Shown: positions 36,173 through 45,359, numbered from the stretch's first letter. The stretch: 64,000 nucleotides of DNA from Candidatus Zixiibacteriota bacterium (GCA_040756055.1 JBFLZR010000002.1:212411-276410), one strand, 5' to 3'. Notes: generated by a model from the sequence alone, not told the origin. Numbers and translations: made by a program.

Positions 36173-38248
36173 TCACGATGTCACCGTCAGACGGGCAACA
36201 GCACTGCCGTTTACAGACACATCTACTCGACGCGCGACCGATATCTCCATAGACTCCGGATCTCCGGCCCTTGCCGCCTCCTGCTCTCCAAACGCAAACA
36301 ACCGGATCGTACCATCCCCTTCGCTCTGGGCCCTGGCTATAAGGGGAATCTCAAGTTTCTCACCAAGGATATCTACCAGCGCCTGCAGCGCGAACTGCGA
36401 TCGCCGGATAGACAAAACCATATTGTGCTGGGAGCTGCCCGGACGGCTCGCGTGCCCGTCCAGCCTCAAATGGCTGTGCCCGTTTAATAGCAAAATCAGA
36501 TTCTCCGCCAGCACTATTCCAAGCTGATCACGCCCATCCTCACAAACCGACTCCACATCAACGGGGAAGCAAAAATATGTTCGATCAGCCCATCGCACTG
36601 AACTCGGCGGGAGCCCGGTCGGATCCACAGCCGATCTCTCCCGAGCCCGTCGATCGGCCCACAACCACCCCGGATACCAGCCAACCCCAACCTGCGCTTG
36701 AAATTCTGTGCCGTTGTCAAGACTGATAGTACTTGAGTTCTCAACATCAGCTATGAGAGGAGGAACATCGCCACTACCATAAAACGAAATCGCAACATCG
36801 CTGAGACTCGGTCCTGGTATTATTCCGAAAGGCAATTTTATCTGTACTTGCGCCTCAAAAACCTCGAAATACCCCGGAAACATATCCCACGTCCAGCGCC
36901 GATACGACTGAAAATCAAAAGTGCTTAAACCTGCCTCGACCGATGGTACCGGTCCCCGACCCCGGCCACCGGAGCCGCCGCCCCGCCCCCGGCCCCCACG
37001 TCCGGAACCACTGGCGCTGCCCGATAACTCAACCTTGACAATTCCAACTGCAGCCTCGAACGTGTGTGGATCACCATCCTGCTGCCAGCTTCTGCCCTGC
37101 TGAATCGACCTTGTCATCCTGATCTCCGCTCGACGTCCCCCAAGAGAAACTCCACTGCTGGGAATTGGCAGGCTCCCCTGACGATATTCCACCCGCACGT
37201 TGTACTTGTACCGACCAAGATGCTCCGGGAGTACCGGCTCCCCGTTGTGCTCACCGAACATCGCCCGAAAACGACGGAAAATGCCCCGCTGATCCTCCGT
37301 CTCCCCCGAATCAGCTATCTGGTATAGGACCTCCAAGATCACCTTCTCCTCACCCGACCCGGGCAACGTCATTCCTACCGTCTCAAGAGCACGTAAAAAT
37401 ACTGTCCTGACGAGATCAGTCTGCTCCTGACGGAAAAACTCGCCCAGATTGCGCTCCGAGAAAGCATCGAAGATAGTATTAAAAAGCCCGTGGAACGGCC
37501 CCATAAGACTCGTCCCTCTCTGACCCAAACACGCATTAATACGCGGGACCAGTATCTCCTCGATCCACCGGCGCATCGCCCGCACCTGCATCGTGCGAAG
37601 TGGATGAGCCTCCGCCTGGTACAGAACGCGATTCGAATTACGAATCGAAGTCAACGCCTTCTGAGACATACGCGGCTGATTGGAAACACAATTCAAGTCG
37701 AACCAATGAAGCATGGTATAAGACCTCCCCCTGAACGCGCGGAACTCCGTACTGTCCAGCGCCAATCTCATGCTTCTGACACGCCCGCTGTGCGCCCGAA
37801 CATTGGAAATATGGCCGCTTCGCGGCTGACTCTGACCCTGCGGCGCCTCGATCACCACCTCCACCGGGCCACCGCTGGAACCCACCTCCCCACTAAAGTA
37901 GCCCGTGAAAGCATCATGCAGCACCGTCCCACCACGACCGTCCGGAGCATAAAAATCTATCTGAAACCAGCCATAAACGTAATCACCCGCCTGATTGATC
38001 TGCACTGTGCACGGTTGAACGCCCTCGCCACCATCACATTCGTAACGCCCCGTAAAATCCACTGATGGTCTGTCCGGCTCTGCCGCCGGCTCCGATGTAA
38101 AATGCCCGCAACGCGACACCTCACCGGCGCAACCCGTCGCGCCGGCGGCACCCGTACCACGCTGAGCGGCGGTTATCGTCGTGCGAATCTCCGTGACCCG
38201 GGAATCACCATCGCCGCTTTCGTTCACTGTATAAGTTATCTCACCCAT
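36173..38248 (-). CDS. Large OmpA-like protein without signal peptide (T6SS-associated)
   Basis: 691 residues, not recognised as a whole. The N-terminus has no signal peptide. A beta-rich, lipocalin-like domain (about 65-180; VDFTGRYECDGGEGVQPCTVQ) is followed by a helical domain (about 190-330), a Gly/Arg/Ser-rich linker (about 418-445; RGGRGRGGGSGGRGRG), another sheet region and a C-terminal OmpA-like domain (about 575-691) in which HLRLDGHASRPGS and NMVLSIRRSQFALQALVDIL correspond to the peptidoglycan-binding pattern G-H-x-D/S ... N-x-x-L-S-x-x-R-A. Last gene of the PAAR block, 2 bases after its neighbour. Without a signal it is either cytoplasmic or delivered by the T6SS. Confidence 0.65.
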   Translation of the reverse strand: MGEITYTVNESGDGDSRVTEIRTTITAAQRGTGAAGATGCAGEVSRCGHFTSEPAAEPDRPSVDFTGRYECDGGEGVQPCTVQINQAGDYVYGWFQIDFYAPDGRGGTVLHDAFTGYFSGEVGSSGGPVEVVIEAPQGQSQPRSGHISNVRAHSGRVRSMRLALDSTEFRAFRGRSYTMLHWFDLNCVSNQPRMSQKALTSIRNSNRVLYQAEAHPLRTMQVRAMRRWIEEILVPRINACLGQRGTSLMGPFHGLFNTIFDAFSERNLGEFFRQEQTDLVRTVFLRALETVGMTLPGSGEEKVILEVLYQIADSGETEDQRGIFRRFRAMFGEHNGEPVLPEHLGRYKYNVRVEYRQGSLPIPSSGVSLGGRRAEIRMTRSIQQGRSWQQDGDPHTFEAAVGIVKVELSGSASGSGRGGRGRGGGSGGRGRGPVPSVEAGLSTFDFQSYRRWTWDMFPGYFEVFEAQVQIKLPFGIIPGPSLSDVAISFYGSGDVPPLIADVENSSTISLDNGTEFQAQVGVGWYPGWLWADRRARERSAVDPTGLPPSSVRWADRTYFCFPVDVESVCEDGRDQLGIVLAENLILLLNGHSHLRLDGHASRPGSSQHNMVLSIRRSQFALQALVDILGEKLEIPLIARAQSEGDGTIRLFAFGEQEAARAGDPESMEISVARRVDVSVNGSAVARLTVTS

Positions 38249-38250
38249 AT

Positions 38251-39159
38251 CTAACTCGCAGACTGCGTTCCCGAATCATCCGATGAATCCGACTCCACCA
38301 GCTCTATCCAAAACCGGCCTGGTGGAATTCCATCCACCCTCGCAATTCCATCGGCATCCGTCCGCCCGCGCTTTTCCTGACCATCAGGTAGAGTCGCAAC
38401 GAACTCATGATCCGCCACCGGCGTCCCGTCGTCATCGGCAAATCTCATGATAATCCAGTCCTTGAACACCAGTAAACCCGACTCCTGCCCCCTGCCGAAA
38501 ACCTGATCATAGATCTTTATCGTGAAAAAATACTCCGGCGGATTATAAGACCCCCCATAACGCTCCAGCTCCTCCTGCGATGGAAGCTCATCGGTGTCCT
38601 CGTGATACTGATACTCCCAGCTAACCTCGAGCTTCTCATCCTTTATCACCGCCGGAATCTCCGTAATCCGGTCGTGCGCGTTGTCCCGGTCATATTCATA
38701 GATCGTCACCAGCGCCTCGGTGTCATCCTTGACATTATCAACATTCGCCGTGAGCGTAAGAATATCCCCCCTCCTTGCCTCATCGGCGCTCCACTTCATA
38801 TTCGTCACATTGATTCCCGGCACAACCGGTATGTCCTCCGACTTACCCGACAGCGAATTGTCCGGCAACTCCGCCTCGAAATATACCCTGTCGCCGATCT
38901 CGATATCCGATGGCACCTCAAGCGCACCCACGAACTTGTTGTTCAATATCTTGCCCTTGATTTTGCCCAGCTTCTCGCCCTTGCGACTCTTTCCCGTAAT
39001 CTTGATAGTCGCGCCATTACCGACAAACGCCGTCGCCACCTCCAGCGATACCGTCCGGCCGGCTATAGCACAGCCGCTTCGCCACTCGGCGTAAACCAGC
39101 GATGAATCCACCTTGATTTCTTCTTCGCTGTCGGTCGACTTGTTGAACTTGAGGTCCAT
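38251..39159 (-). CDS. Adaptor-like protein sharing a module with the PAAR spike
   Basis: 302 residues, no signal peptide, predicted to be three beta-sandwich domains. The second and third (about 118-300) are visibly related to the C-terminal extension of the PAAR protein at 42221-43294: both have N-x-K-W-S-x-x-x-A-x-x-G-D, then K-x-E-V-x-W-x-F/Y-x-Y-x-E, a F-x-F/V-T-I segment, and a domain with D-D-x-G-x-P-V followed by a ...G-x-x-x-x-G-x-x-D-x-x-G-x-A... strand pair and a PP-x-R. It is rich in Asp and Glu. It could be a connector that docks on the PAAR extension, or a second carrier. Function is not known from homology. Confidence 0.65.
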   Translation of the reverse strand: MDLKFNKSTDSEEEIKVDSSLVYAEWRSGCAIAGRTVSLEVATAFVGNGATIKITGKSRKGEKLGKIKGKILNNKFVGALEVPSDIEIGDRVYFEAELPDNSLSGKSEDIPVVPGINVTNMKWSADEARRGDILTLTANVDNVKDDTEALVTIYEYDRDNAHDRITEIPAVIKDEKLEVSWEYQYHEDTDELPSQEELERYGGSYNPPEYFFTIKIYDQVFGRGQESGLLVFKDWIIMRFADDDGTPVADHEFVATLPDGQEKRGRTDADGIARVDGIPPGRFWIELVESDSSDDSGTQSAS

Positions 39160-39175
39160 GGAACTCGCTCTGCCG

Positions 39176-39619
39176 TTAACTCGCTTCCGGCCTGAAACTG
39201 TTTATCATCTGCTCCACCTGAAGACCAATCGTTTTCATCGTCTGCTTCGTGAAATTGGCAAGAAAAGTGTATCCCCTGCCACCCAGGATCATATATACCC
39301 GCTTCTGAAAAATTATCTTTCCATCAACCGGAATCCACTTCACCACCGCATCACACACCTGATTGCCATTCGCAAGTGCCTTGACCTCCTTCTTGAGCAG
39401 CTCCATATTGGGCGTCACACTCAACACGGCATCCAGCCTCTCGGTGGCGAACCTATCCAGGTCGTTATCTTCAACGGACTGGTCAATCACCAACGTTAGA
39501 TTGTGCTGTATCCCGCCCACTTCGGGACCATTGAAGATATACATCGATTGATCAACCCAGTCATCGGGAAGTGTTATTTCGAATCTGTTATTCGTTCTGT
39601 CATCAGGCATATCCGTCAA
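39176..39619 (-). CDS. DcrB/DUF1795 family protein, Eag-type chaperone candidate
   Basis: 147 residues, cytoplasmic. The pattern NRFEITLPDDWVDQSMYIF, then HNLTLVIDQSVEDNDLDRFA and a C-terminal YTFLANFTKQTMKTIGLQVEQMINSFRPE matches DcrB/DUF1795 proteins. In T6SS loci these are Eag chaperones that bind PAAR-linked effectors before loading on VgrG. Here it lies in the same operon as a PAAR protein with a long extension and a peptidoglycan-directed protein. Classical Eag clients carry transmembrane PAAR effectors, which I do not see here, so the client may differ. Confidence 0.8.
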   Translation of the reverse strand: MTDMPDDRTNNRFEITLPDDWVDQSMYIFNGPEVGGIQHNLTLVIDQSVEDNDLDRFATERLDAVLSVTPNMELLKKEVKALANGNQVCDAVVKWIPVDGKIIFQKRVYMILGGRGYTFLANFTKQTMKTIGLQVEQMINSFRPEAS

Positions 39620-39625
39620 TCTCCC

Positions 39626-40531
39626 TTATTGCGCGCCCTGCTTGGTCAAAAATTCCTTGACCTGCGCAATTTCCTGCTGGCTGTAAATCTTGAATCCGTC
39701 CACTTCGAACGAGAACGGGTTATTATGCAGCTCCGCCACGAGATTCACCACCGCGTCGCACACCCTGGCATACTTCGGCACCGGTTGATTCTTGTCCGTG
39801 ATAAGATGCGCCTGCCTCGTATCATCCAAGGCCGGCAATACCCTTACGGTCAATTTCGGATCGCCAATATAGCGCAAATCGGAGATTGCTTTCAGGCGAA
39901 CCTCCGAATCATCGACATCGAACTGCGACGCGAACAAATCCTTCATCTCACTGTCACCCAGCCTCGCCAGCGCCAGCTTGATACCCCTCTGAACCTGCTC
40001 ATCCTGCTCCACCTCCAGCCTCTTGCGAAGCGCCTCCGACGCTGATTCTCGATCGACTCGCCCTATCAAAAGCGCCACATTGCCGCGAACCGCCGCATCC
40101 TCGCTATCCAGGTTACTCTCCAACTCGCCCAGTATCGGGCCATTATCGGTCGCCTGTAGCGTCTGCAGCGCAAACGACCTGATATCCTCGCTCTCGTCTC
40201 TCAGCGCCGTCGCTATTACTGACAACGCCTGCTCGCCCGCAACCAGCGCCACACAGTTGTACGCGATCTCTCTCGTCTCCGCGTCCGGGTCACCGGTCAA
40301 CTCTTTCAACACCGGCAACGCTTTGGTCTTGTCAGCCGCCAGATCGACAATATCGAGAGCATCCCAGTCGTGGGCGCGAATCTTCTCCTCAAGTTCTTTT
40401 ATATCCATACTCCCTGTCCCGTCTATTTGCGAATTCGAATTGAAATAAACACCTCTCTGGTCATCTATCGCGAAAAACAAAACGGCTACAACAACAATCA
40501 AACCGACCCATATATAACTCCGCCGTCCCAT
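39626..40531 (-). CDS. Membrane-anchored HEAT-repeat protein
   Basis: 301 residues. One N-terminal membrane helix (about 6-22, IWVGLIVVVAVLFFAI) with a short Arg-containing cytoplasmic start, then HEAT repeats outside the membrane (DPDAETREIAYNCVALVAG, DESEDIRSFALQTLQAT, SEDAAVRGNVALLIGR, DSEVRLKAISDLRYIG). The C-terminal segment KYARVCDAVVNLVAEL is common in exported HEAT proteins. It follows the zincin-like gene by 15 bases and precedes the DcrB-like chaperone by 6. A periplasmic, membrane-held HEAT protein next to a peptidoglycan-directed peptidase would suit an immunity protein; this is inference. Confidence 0.7.
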   Translation of the reverse strand: MGRRSYIWVGLIVVVAVLFFAIDDQRGVYFNSNSQIDGTGSMDIKELEEKIRAHDWDALDIVDLAADKTKALPVLKELTGDPDAETREIAYNCVALVAGEQALSVIATALRDESEDIRSFALQTLQATDNGPILGELESNLDSEDAAVRGNVALLIGRVDRESASEALRKRLEVEQDEQVQRGIKLALARLGDSEMKDLFASQFDVDDSEVRLKAISDLRYIGDPKLTVRVLPALDDTRQAHLITDKNQPVPKYARVCDAVVNLVAELHNNPFSFEVDGFKIYSQQEIAQVKEFLTKQGAQ

Positions 40532-40546
40532 TGGCTTCCACCCTCA

Positions 40547-42208
40547 TTACGGTTTACAGTAAAAGTTCGGGTCCCTTGCCCACTTGTTGGCGTTGTAAAC
40601 CTCATTGTCGGTCGGATCACTGGGCAGATTCCTGATCGTAACCTTCTTCCCCGTCTTCTTGTACCCGAACCCGAGATTATAAGGGCGAGTGTGATTCACA
40701 TAAGCGTACATCATCTTCGCCACCGACCACAAATCTTTTTTCTTATGGTTCGAATCCGGGTCATCGTCCGCATGTATATACTTCTTTGCCCCGATACAAT
40801 TCGCCAGGCTCAAAAAGTGTCCTATCTCATGCGCCATCACGTGCGCCGACTCCAGAACATTCGCATGCTTCACACTCAGCACGCCGTTGGGCCACGTAAA
40901 ATCCACCGCGTCATACCCCAAACCGAGATAATTCTCGATAGAATGAACCACGCAGACATTGATTTCTGTCTTCGATGATGCATTCCCGGCATCGTCGTTG
41001 GCGTTGATTATACTGTCGAAATCGGTCTTGTGCGGACTGCTGACCCTGCCGGCCGTCCCCAGCGTCACCGTCTTGGAACGATCCGGAAGAAACTTCAAAT
41101 AAATTCCGTAATGCCGCCACATGTGCCGGGTTAGAGCCTTCACCATGATAAAGCTCTCCTTAAATTCCGCCAGCGCCTGCACGTGTGCGGCGTTTGCCGA
41201 TCCCGCCGGAGTACCGGCCGGGGTGATCGAAGTACCTCCGGCATCCTTGATAGTTACCCAGTATACGCGAACTTTGACCACCTTCAGCGGCATGACTATC
41301 ACCTGAAGCGATCCTACCTCATACTCATTTTTGCCGGATTTGTACTTTATCCTTACCGATGTCGACTTCGGGCTGTTTCCGGGATCTTTTGCCTCAAGTT
41401 TCAAGATGAACTTCTGTCCATTCGGAAGTGGATTCGGCGACTTCACTACCACCAGACTCTCATCATCGCTCGACGCCACCAGCATTGCGAACGGGTCGAT
41501 GAACTCGCGAATGACCTTTATCCGAAACTCTGTCTTGCGCTGCACACAAACTACCGGTCCATGAAGATCGATATCGTCAGACTTCACCTTCGCATACCCG
41601 CGATCGTCTATAAGCGGCGTCGAATCCTTCGGCCAGCCGCCAATGGCCTCAGCGTTACTGGCATGCGGCGCCCAATCGAAACTGAGCATCGTCCGACGAA
41701 TTATATACGTCGACCCGCTCTTGTTATTGTTCTCGCAAATCTCTTCGAGCTTGTCTTTGGTCTTTGGACCGATTTCTCCGTCCGTGCGAAGTTTCTGATC
41801 GGCCTGAAAATTCAGCGCCGCGTACTCGGTCAGCTTGCCGCCCTTGTCGTCCACGCGACCGTTGTAATAATAGCCCAGAAGCTGCAAACGACGCTGTGCG
41901 CCCATCAGCTTCGTCTTATCACCGGTCACTTTCCACCCGGTCAGCGCGAAACAGTTTTTGTCGGCCTTCTCCTTTTCGTCCGCCTCCTGGTAGCTGACCG
42001 TATAGTCCGTCCCGAAAAGCTGCAGCACCACCGACTTGCCAGGTTCTATCTTCAGCCCATAATACCCCTTACCCTGCGGCTTGATCAGACCGGTCTGTCC
42101 TTTGATTGTCGCGTTGCCGGCCTTAATGATCGCATCGTCATCAACACCGGCTCTGGTCTGAAAAGCTATTAACACGTCCGCCGTCGTGGCGCTGACAGTC
42201 TGAGCCAT
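40547..42208 (-). CDS. Peptidoglycan-binding, zincin-like protein, T6SS effector candidate
   Basis: 553 residues without signal peptide. An N-terminal region of unknown fold (1-100) is followed by a PG-binding-1-like domain at about 108-160 (QRRLQLLGYYYNGRVDDKGG, FQADQKLRTDGEIGPKT), a beta-rich middle, and a metalloprotease-like C-terminal part with HEIGH at 460-464. The metzincin third-ligand position is Asn (HEIGHFLSLAN) and not His; a possible Met-turn follows (VAKMMYAYV). Peptidoglycan targeting plus a protease fold and no signal suggests delivery to the periplasm of target cells by the T6SS. It lies 12 bases after the PAAR gene. An alternative is a structural or inactive protease-like protein. 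Confidence 0.7.
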   Translation of the reverse strand: MAQTVSATTADVLIAFQTRAGVDDDAIIKAGNATIKGQTGLIKPQGKGYYGLKIEPGKSVVLQLFGTDYTVSYQEADEKEKADKNCFALTGWKVTGDKTKLMGAQRRLQLLGYYYNGRVDDKGGKLTEYAALNFQADQKLRTDGEIGPKTKDKLEEICENNNKSGSTYIIRRTMLSFDWAPHASNAEAIGGWPKDSTPLIDDRGYAKVKSDDIDLHGPVVCVQRKTEFRIKVIREFIDPFAMLVASSDDESLVVVKSPNPLPNGQKFILKLEAKDPGNSPKSTSVRIKYKSGKNEYEVGSLQVIVMPLKVVKVRVYWVTIKDAGGTSITPAGTPAGSANAAHVQALAEFKESFIMVKALTRHMWRHYGIYLKFLPDRSKTVTLGTAGRVSSPHKTDFDSIINANDDAGNASSKTEINVCVVHSIENYLGLGYDAVDFTWPNGVLSVKHANVLESAHVMAHEIGHFLSLANCIGAKKYIHADDDPDSNHKKKDLWSVAKMMYAYVNHTRPYNLGFGYKKTGKKVTIRNLPSDPTDNEVYNANKWARDPNFYCKP

Positions 42209-42220
42209 GTAAGTGCAATC

Positions 42221-43294
42221 CTACCTGGGTAGTTTGTTGGCCTTCTTCAAATTCGGAAAAACAACCTGGTTCCTGGCGGGCGGGACATCCTTCTCGGTCG
42301 CTTTCCCCTGGTCATCCAGCTTCCCCTTGCGCACCTCCCCGGTCGCCAGATACACCACATATTCTTCGTTCTTGACCGGATCCCCCTTATCATCATTGAG
42401 AGATATCTCCAGATCGTCGGTCAACCGCATCGTCCCGGAATTCATCGTCACAGTGTCAATCGTTACCGTAAAATAAAAACTCGGCCACGAGTACCGCCCC
42501 GTATCCGTATGACCCAGATCCGCGTCATCCTCCCCTTCCTGGTACTCGAACTTCCAATCAACCTCGGCCTTGCCGCCGCTGAGTTTGATATCTCCAATCG
42601 CATAGATGGGCTTATCCGCCCGGTTGGCATCCCTCTTAAACACCCGGAACACGGCCGTGGCGCTCGAATTGAACCCCACCGTCTCCGCGATCATCTTCAC
42701 CGTATCGCCTACTTTGGCCTTGGTAGTCGACCACTTGGCGTTCTTTATGGCCGCGATACTCACCTCATACTGACCCTCTTTAACTCCGGTCTTTTTCACC
42801 TGACCGGTCAACGTCCCTTTGGTCTCTACCTGGTCGGTATCTTTGAGAGTGAACTGAACGCCGCTGACAGGCTTACCCCCCTTGTCAACAACCTTCGCGC
42901 TGATGTAATGCTCTTCCTGCTGCTCCGTACTCGATGTCGTACTCTCCGTCCCCTTGCCGCTCCCGCTCGATCCCGCCCCCCCGCCACCGGCGCTGCTATC
43001 GCCGATGAGCACGGTGTTGCACCCCATCATTATCGAATCCGGTGGCCCCGTGCAGGTACACATATCCCCCACTCTGGCCGCGGGCTTATTGGCAATCATC
43101 ACCGTCATACTCCCCAGCATGATCGGCCCGCCCACATGAGGAATCGGAGGCGTACCCGGCGTCTGCATCGGACAGGTGTGCATATCACCCACCCGCGCCG
43201 CCGGCGCGCCGCCAATCATGACAGTCGGCTCACCCACCGTAATCGTGCCGCCGTGCGCCGTACTGTCACCCATTCTCGCGGCCGGTTTACCCAT
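42221..43294 (-). CDS. PAAR-domain spike protein with long C-terminal extension
   Basis: 357 residues. PAAR domain at 1-100 (MGKPAARMGDSTAHGGTI, APAARVGDMHTCPM, KPAARVGDMCTCTGPP), with the His and Cys residues that bind the zinc at the spike tip. A Ser/Gly-rich linker (104-125) leads to beta-sandwich domains at 130-357 that are related to the 302-residue protein four genes downstream. PAAR proteins sharpen the VgrG tip and carry effectors. The extension has no visible catalytic motif, so it may be an adaptor on which the other payload proteins dock. First gene of the payload block. Confidence 0.9.
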   Translation of the reverse strand: MGKPAARMGDSTAHGGTITVGEPTVMIGGAPAARVGDMHTCPMQTPGTPPIPHVGGPIMLGSMTVMIANKPAARVGDMCTCTGPPDSIMMGCNTVLIGDSSAGGGGAGSSGSGKGTESTTSSTEQQEEHYISAKVVDKGGKPVSGVQFTLKDTDQVETKGTLTGQVKKTGVKEGQYEVSIAAIKNAKWSTTKAKVGDTVKMIAETVGFNSSATAVFRVFKRDANRADKPIYAIGDIKLSGGKAEVDWKFEYQEGEDDADLGHTDTGRYSWPSFYFTVTIDTVTMNSGTMRLTDDLEISLNDDKGDPVKNEEYVVYLATGEVRKGKLDDQGKATEKDVPPARNQVVFPNLKKANKLPR

Positions 43295-43330
43295 AAACGC
43301 TATCCTGTCTTCTCACATTTAACACGCACC

Positions 43331-43362
43331 GGGAGACATCCGCCAACCGGCAAATGTCTCCC
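43331..43362 (-). terminator. Hairpin between sorting-domain protein gene and PAAR gene
   Basis: Inverted repeat GGGAGACAT / ATGTCTCCC (9 bp) with a 14-base loop that can itself fold a little. It lies just after the stop of the gene at 43390-45315 and before the PAAR start. No T-run follows, so termination is possible but not certain; it may also stabilise the mRNA end. Confidence 0.4.
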
Positions 43363-43389
43363 CCGCGTTATTTTCAACCGATACTGCCC

Positions 43390-45315
43390 CTACTTGAGCA
43401 GCATCATCTTCTTCGTCTGACTGAAGTCCGCCGCGTTCAACCGGTAGAAATAAACACCACTGGCCACCTGCTGACCGCCGCCGTCGCGACCGTCCCACTC
43501 GACCAGTTGATGCCCGGCATCCATCCGCTGATCCACCAGCGTCCGCACCTTCTGACCGAGCATATTGTACACTACCAGTTCAACATGGCACGCCTGCGGC
43601 AGGGCGAACCGGATCGATGTCGTCGGGTTGAACGGGTTCGGGAAATTCTGGCTCAGCCCGAACTGATTCGGCAGCGCCGATGATACCTCTCCGGCCGCAT
43701 AACCGTCATTTCCAATTACCAACTGGGCGGAGAAAACGTCATTCGGAAGACGCACTTCCGTCCCCTCTCCGAGCCTGAAAGTCCCGGCGTTCGTTAGAAT
43801 CAGCCACGCCTCCATTCCCTGAGGAATAGACTCAACACCTCTGGCTGTCACTACCCGGTCGCTGCCCTCCGAGAAGACCACATCCCAGGTGGCGCCATTG
43901 GCAAACTCCGGACGGTAATCGGTCCGGCGAAGACCTTCGCTCCCATCAGGCAGCTTGTAAGCGAGCATGACTCCTTCCGGGGCCATCGGCGGCTCACGGT
44001 AGTCATTGACATCGGCTCCCATGTTCGCGTCAGCGCACACCCCGACATAGTTCGCCACGTCGCCGAGGTCACCCGATGTCATCGTCAACTCCATCTGCCA
44101 CGATGGAGCAGCCTTTTCGACGAGTAAGTCATCTACCACCGCCTTGCCCGCCGTACCCTGCTCATGGTAACGAAGCCACAACTCTACGCCGGCTTTCTCC
44201 GCGAACAGAAACACGCCGTCCCAGGGATCAAAAGTCGTCTGCGTGAAATAGTTGCTTCCGTTATAGTAATAGCCTACATCTTCAATGCGGCCGGTGAAGT
44301 CCGATGTCATCGTCCCGTTGTCATTAACCACCGCCTCAAGAAGCGACACCGGGAACGCGAACGGATTCGCGATCTGGTTCCAGCCTGCCTGCAGCGGTAT
44401 GGACAAGTACCGGTTGCCGCCGTACGTCGCATTGGGCACCATCGAAACACCTGCCACACCGAAATCCGTCAGGTCCCTCGTGATAACCCAATATCCTCGT
44501 CCCGGCACCACCGCCGGAGCGCTGGCATACTCCTGGTACGATCCCGTCGTGGCATTCCAGCGCGCCAGACGCCACACTTCGGTATTGAACGCGCCCAGAT
44601 CATCCACGAATACATCAGCTATCGTATTGCCGCCGGATACCGATACGGGAACCCCGACAATCGCGTAGATGCGCGGCCCCATCTGAAAACTCCGGCACTC
44701 TTCATTGGTGTATTGCACCCTGAATACATAGGGAGCTGTCGGCGTGCCAACCGAGGCTATCGATGTCCCCCGGTACACCTGAAAGAAATACTCCAGCCCT
44801 CGCAGATTGAAAAGGGACGCCGGACAGTTATATTGAAGCGTATCTCCCGTGCCAGCCACCATCGGCACCGATGTATACGTCACCCTGCCGCCATACCTGT
44901 AATTGAACGTCCCCGTAGCGGTACCCAGCTCGCCGGCATAGCCCACCTTCAGCAGATGATCGCCCGGCGTCACGGTCTGAATCGCTCCTCCGGCATAACC
45001 GGCCGTCAACAGTCCGGTAGTGTAGGCAATGCCTATCACGCCGCTCGCCGCTGTGTAATTGGTACTCGATGTTACACCGCTCACCGATGTCGGTATGACT
45101 CCGGTGATCACGGCCGATGCTGAGGCACTTGTGCCGCCGCCTCCCACCAGCCCGCCGGCTACCAGTGTGAAACTGCCGCTGCTCGCCTGTCCGAACACCA
45201 TACCGGCACCCATAAAAACAAACAAGACGACAGTTAACGTCATCACAGGGTATGGCAGATTACAGGTGAATGGCAACCGACGCTTCTCACGATAGTCTCT
45301 ATCATATCTGTTCAT
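43390..45315 (-). CDS. Secreted protein with C-terminal sorting domain
   Basis: 641 residues. A signal peptide follows a charged start (TLTVVLFVFMGAGMVFGQA, about 26-43). The middle is beta-rich surface-type sequence without a clear enzyme motif. The last 85 residues are a FlgD/T9SS-type sorting domain: QNFPNPFNPTTSIRFALP, VELVVYNMLGQKVRTLV, VEWDGRDGGGQQVASGVYFYRL and MMLLK at the end. In FCB bacteria such domains direct proteins to the outside, in Bacteroidota through the type IX system. Good AGAGGTGAG ribosome site. It was probably not transferred with the T6SS, as its neighbours are also exported proteins. Confidence 0.82.
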   Translation of the reverse strand: MNRYDRDYREKRRLPFTCNLPYPVMTLTVVLFVFMGAGMVFGQASSGSFTLVAGGLVGGGGTSASASAVITGVIPTSVSGVTSSTNYTAASGVIGIAYTTGLLTAGYAGGAIQTVTPGDHLLKVGYAGELGTATGTFNYRYGGRVTYTSVPMVAGTGDTLQYNCPASLFNLRGLEYFFQVYRGTSIASVGTPTAPYVFRVQYTNEECRSFQMGPRIYAIVGVPVSVSGGNTIADVFVDDLGAFNTEVWRLARWNATTGSYQEYASAPAVVPGRGYWVITRDLTDFGVAGVSMVPNATYGGNRYLSIPLQAGWNQIANPFAFPVSLLEAVVNDNGTMTSDFTGRIEDVGYYYNGSNYFTQTTFDPWDGVFLFAEKAGVELWLRYHEQGTAGKAVVDDLLVEKAAPSWQMELTMTSGDLGDVANYVGVCADANMGADVNDYREPPMAPEGVMLAYKLPDGSEGLRRTDYRPEFANGATWDVVFSEGSDRVVTARGVESIPQGMEAWLILTNAGTFRLGEGTEVRLPNDVFSAQLVIGNDGYAAGEVSSALPNQFGLSQNFPNPFNPTTSIRFALPQACHVELVVYNMLGQKVRTLVDQRMDAGHQLVEWDGRDGGGQQVASGVYFYRLNAADFSQTKKMMLLK

Positions 45316-45359
45316 ATCTCACCTCTGTCTTTTGTTCTGAGGGTTTCGTGAAAAGCATC

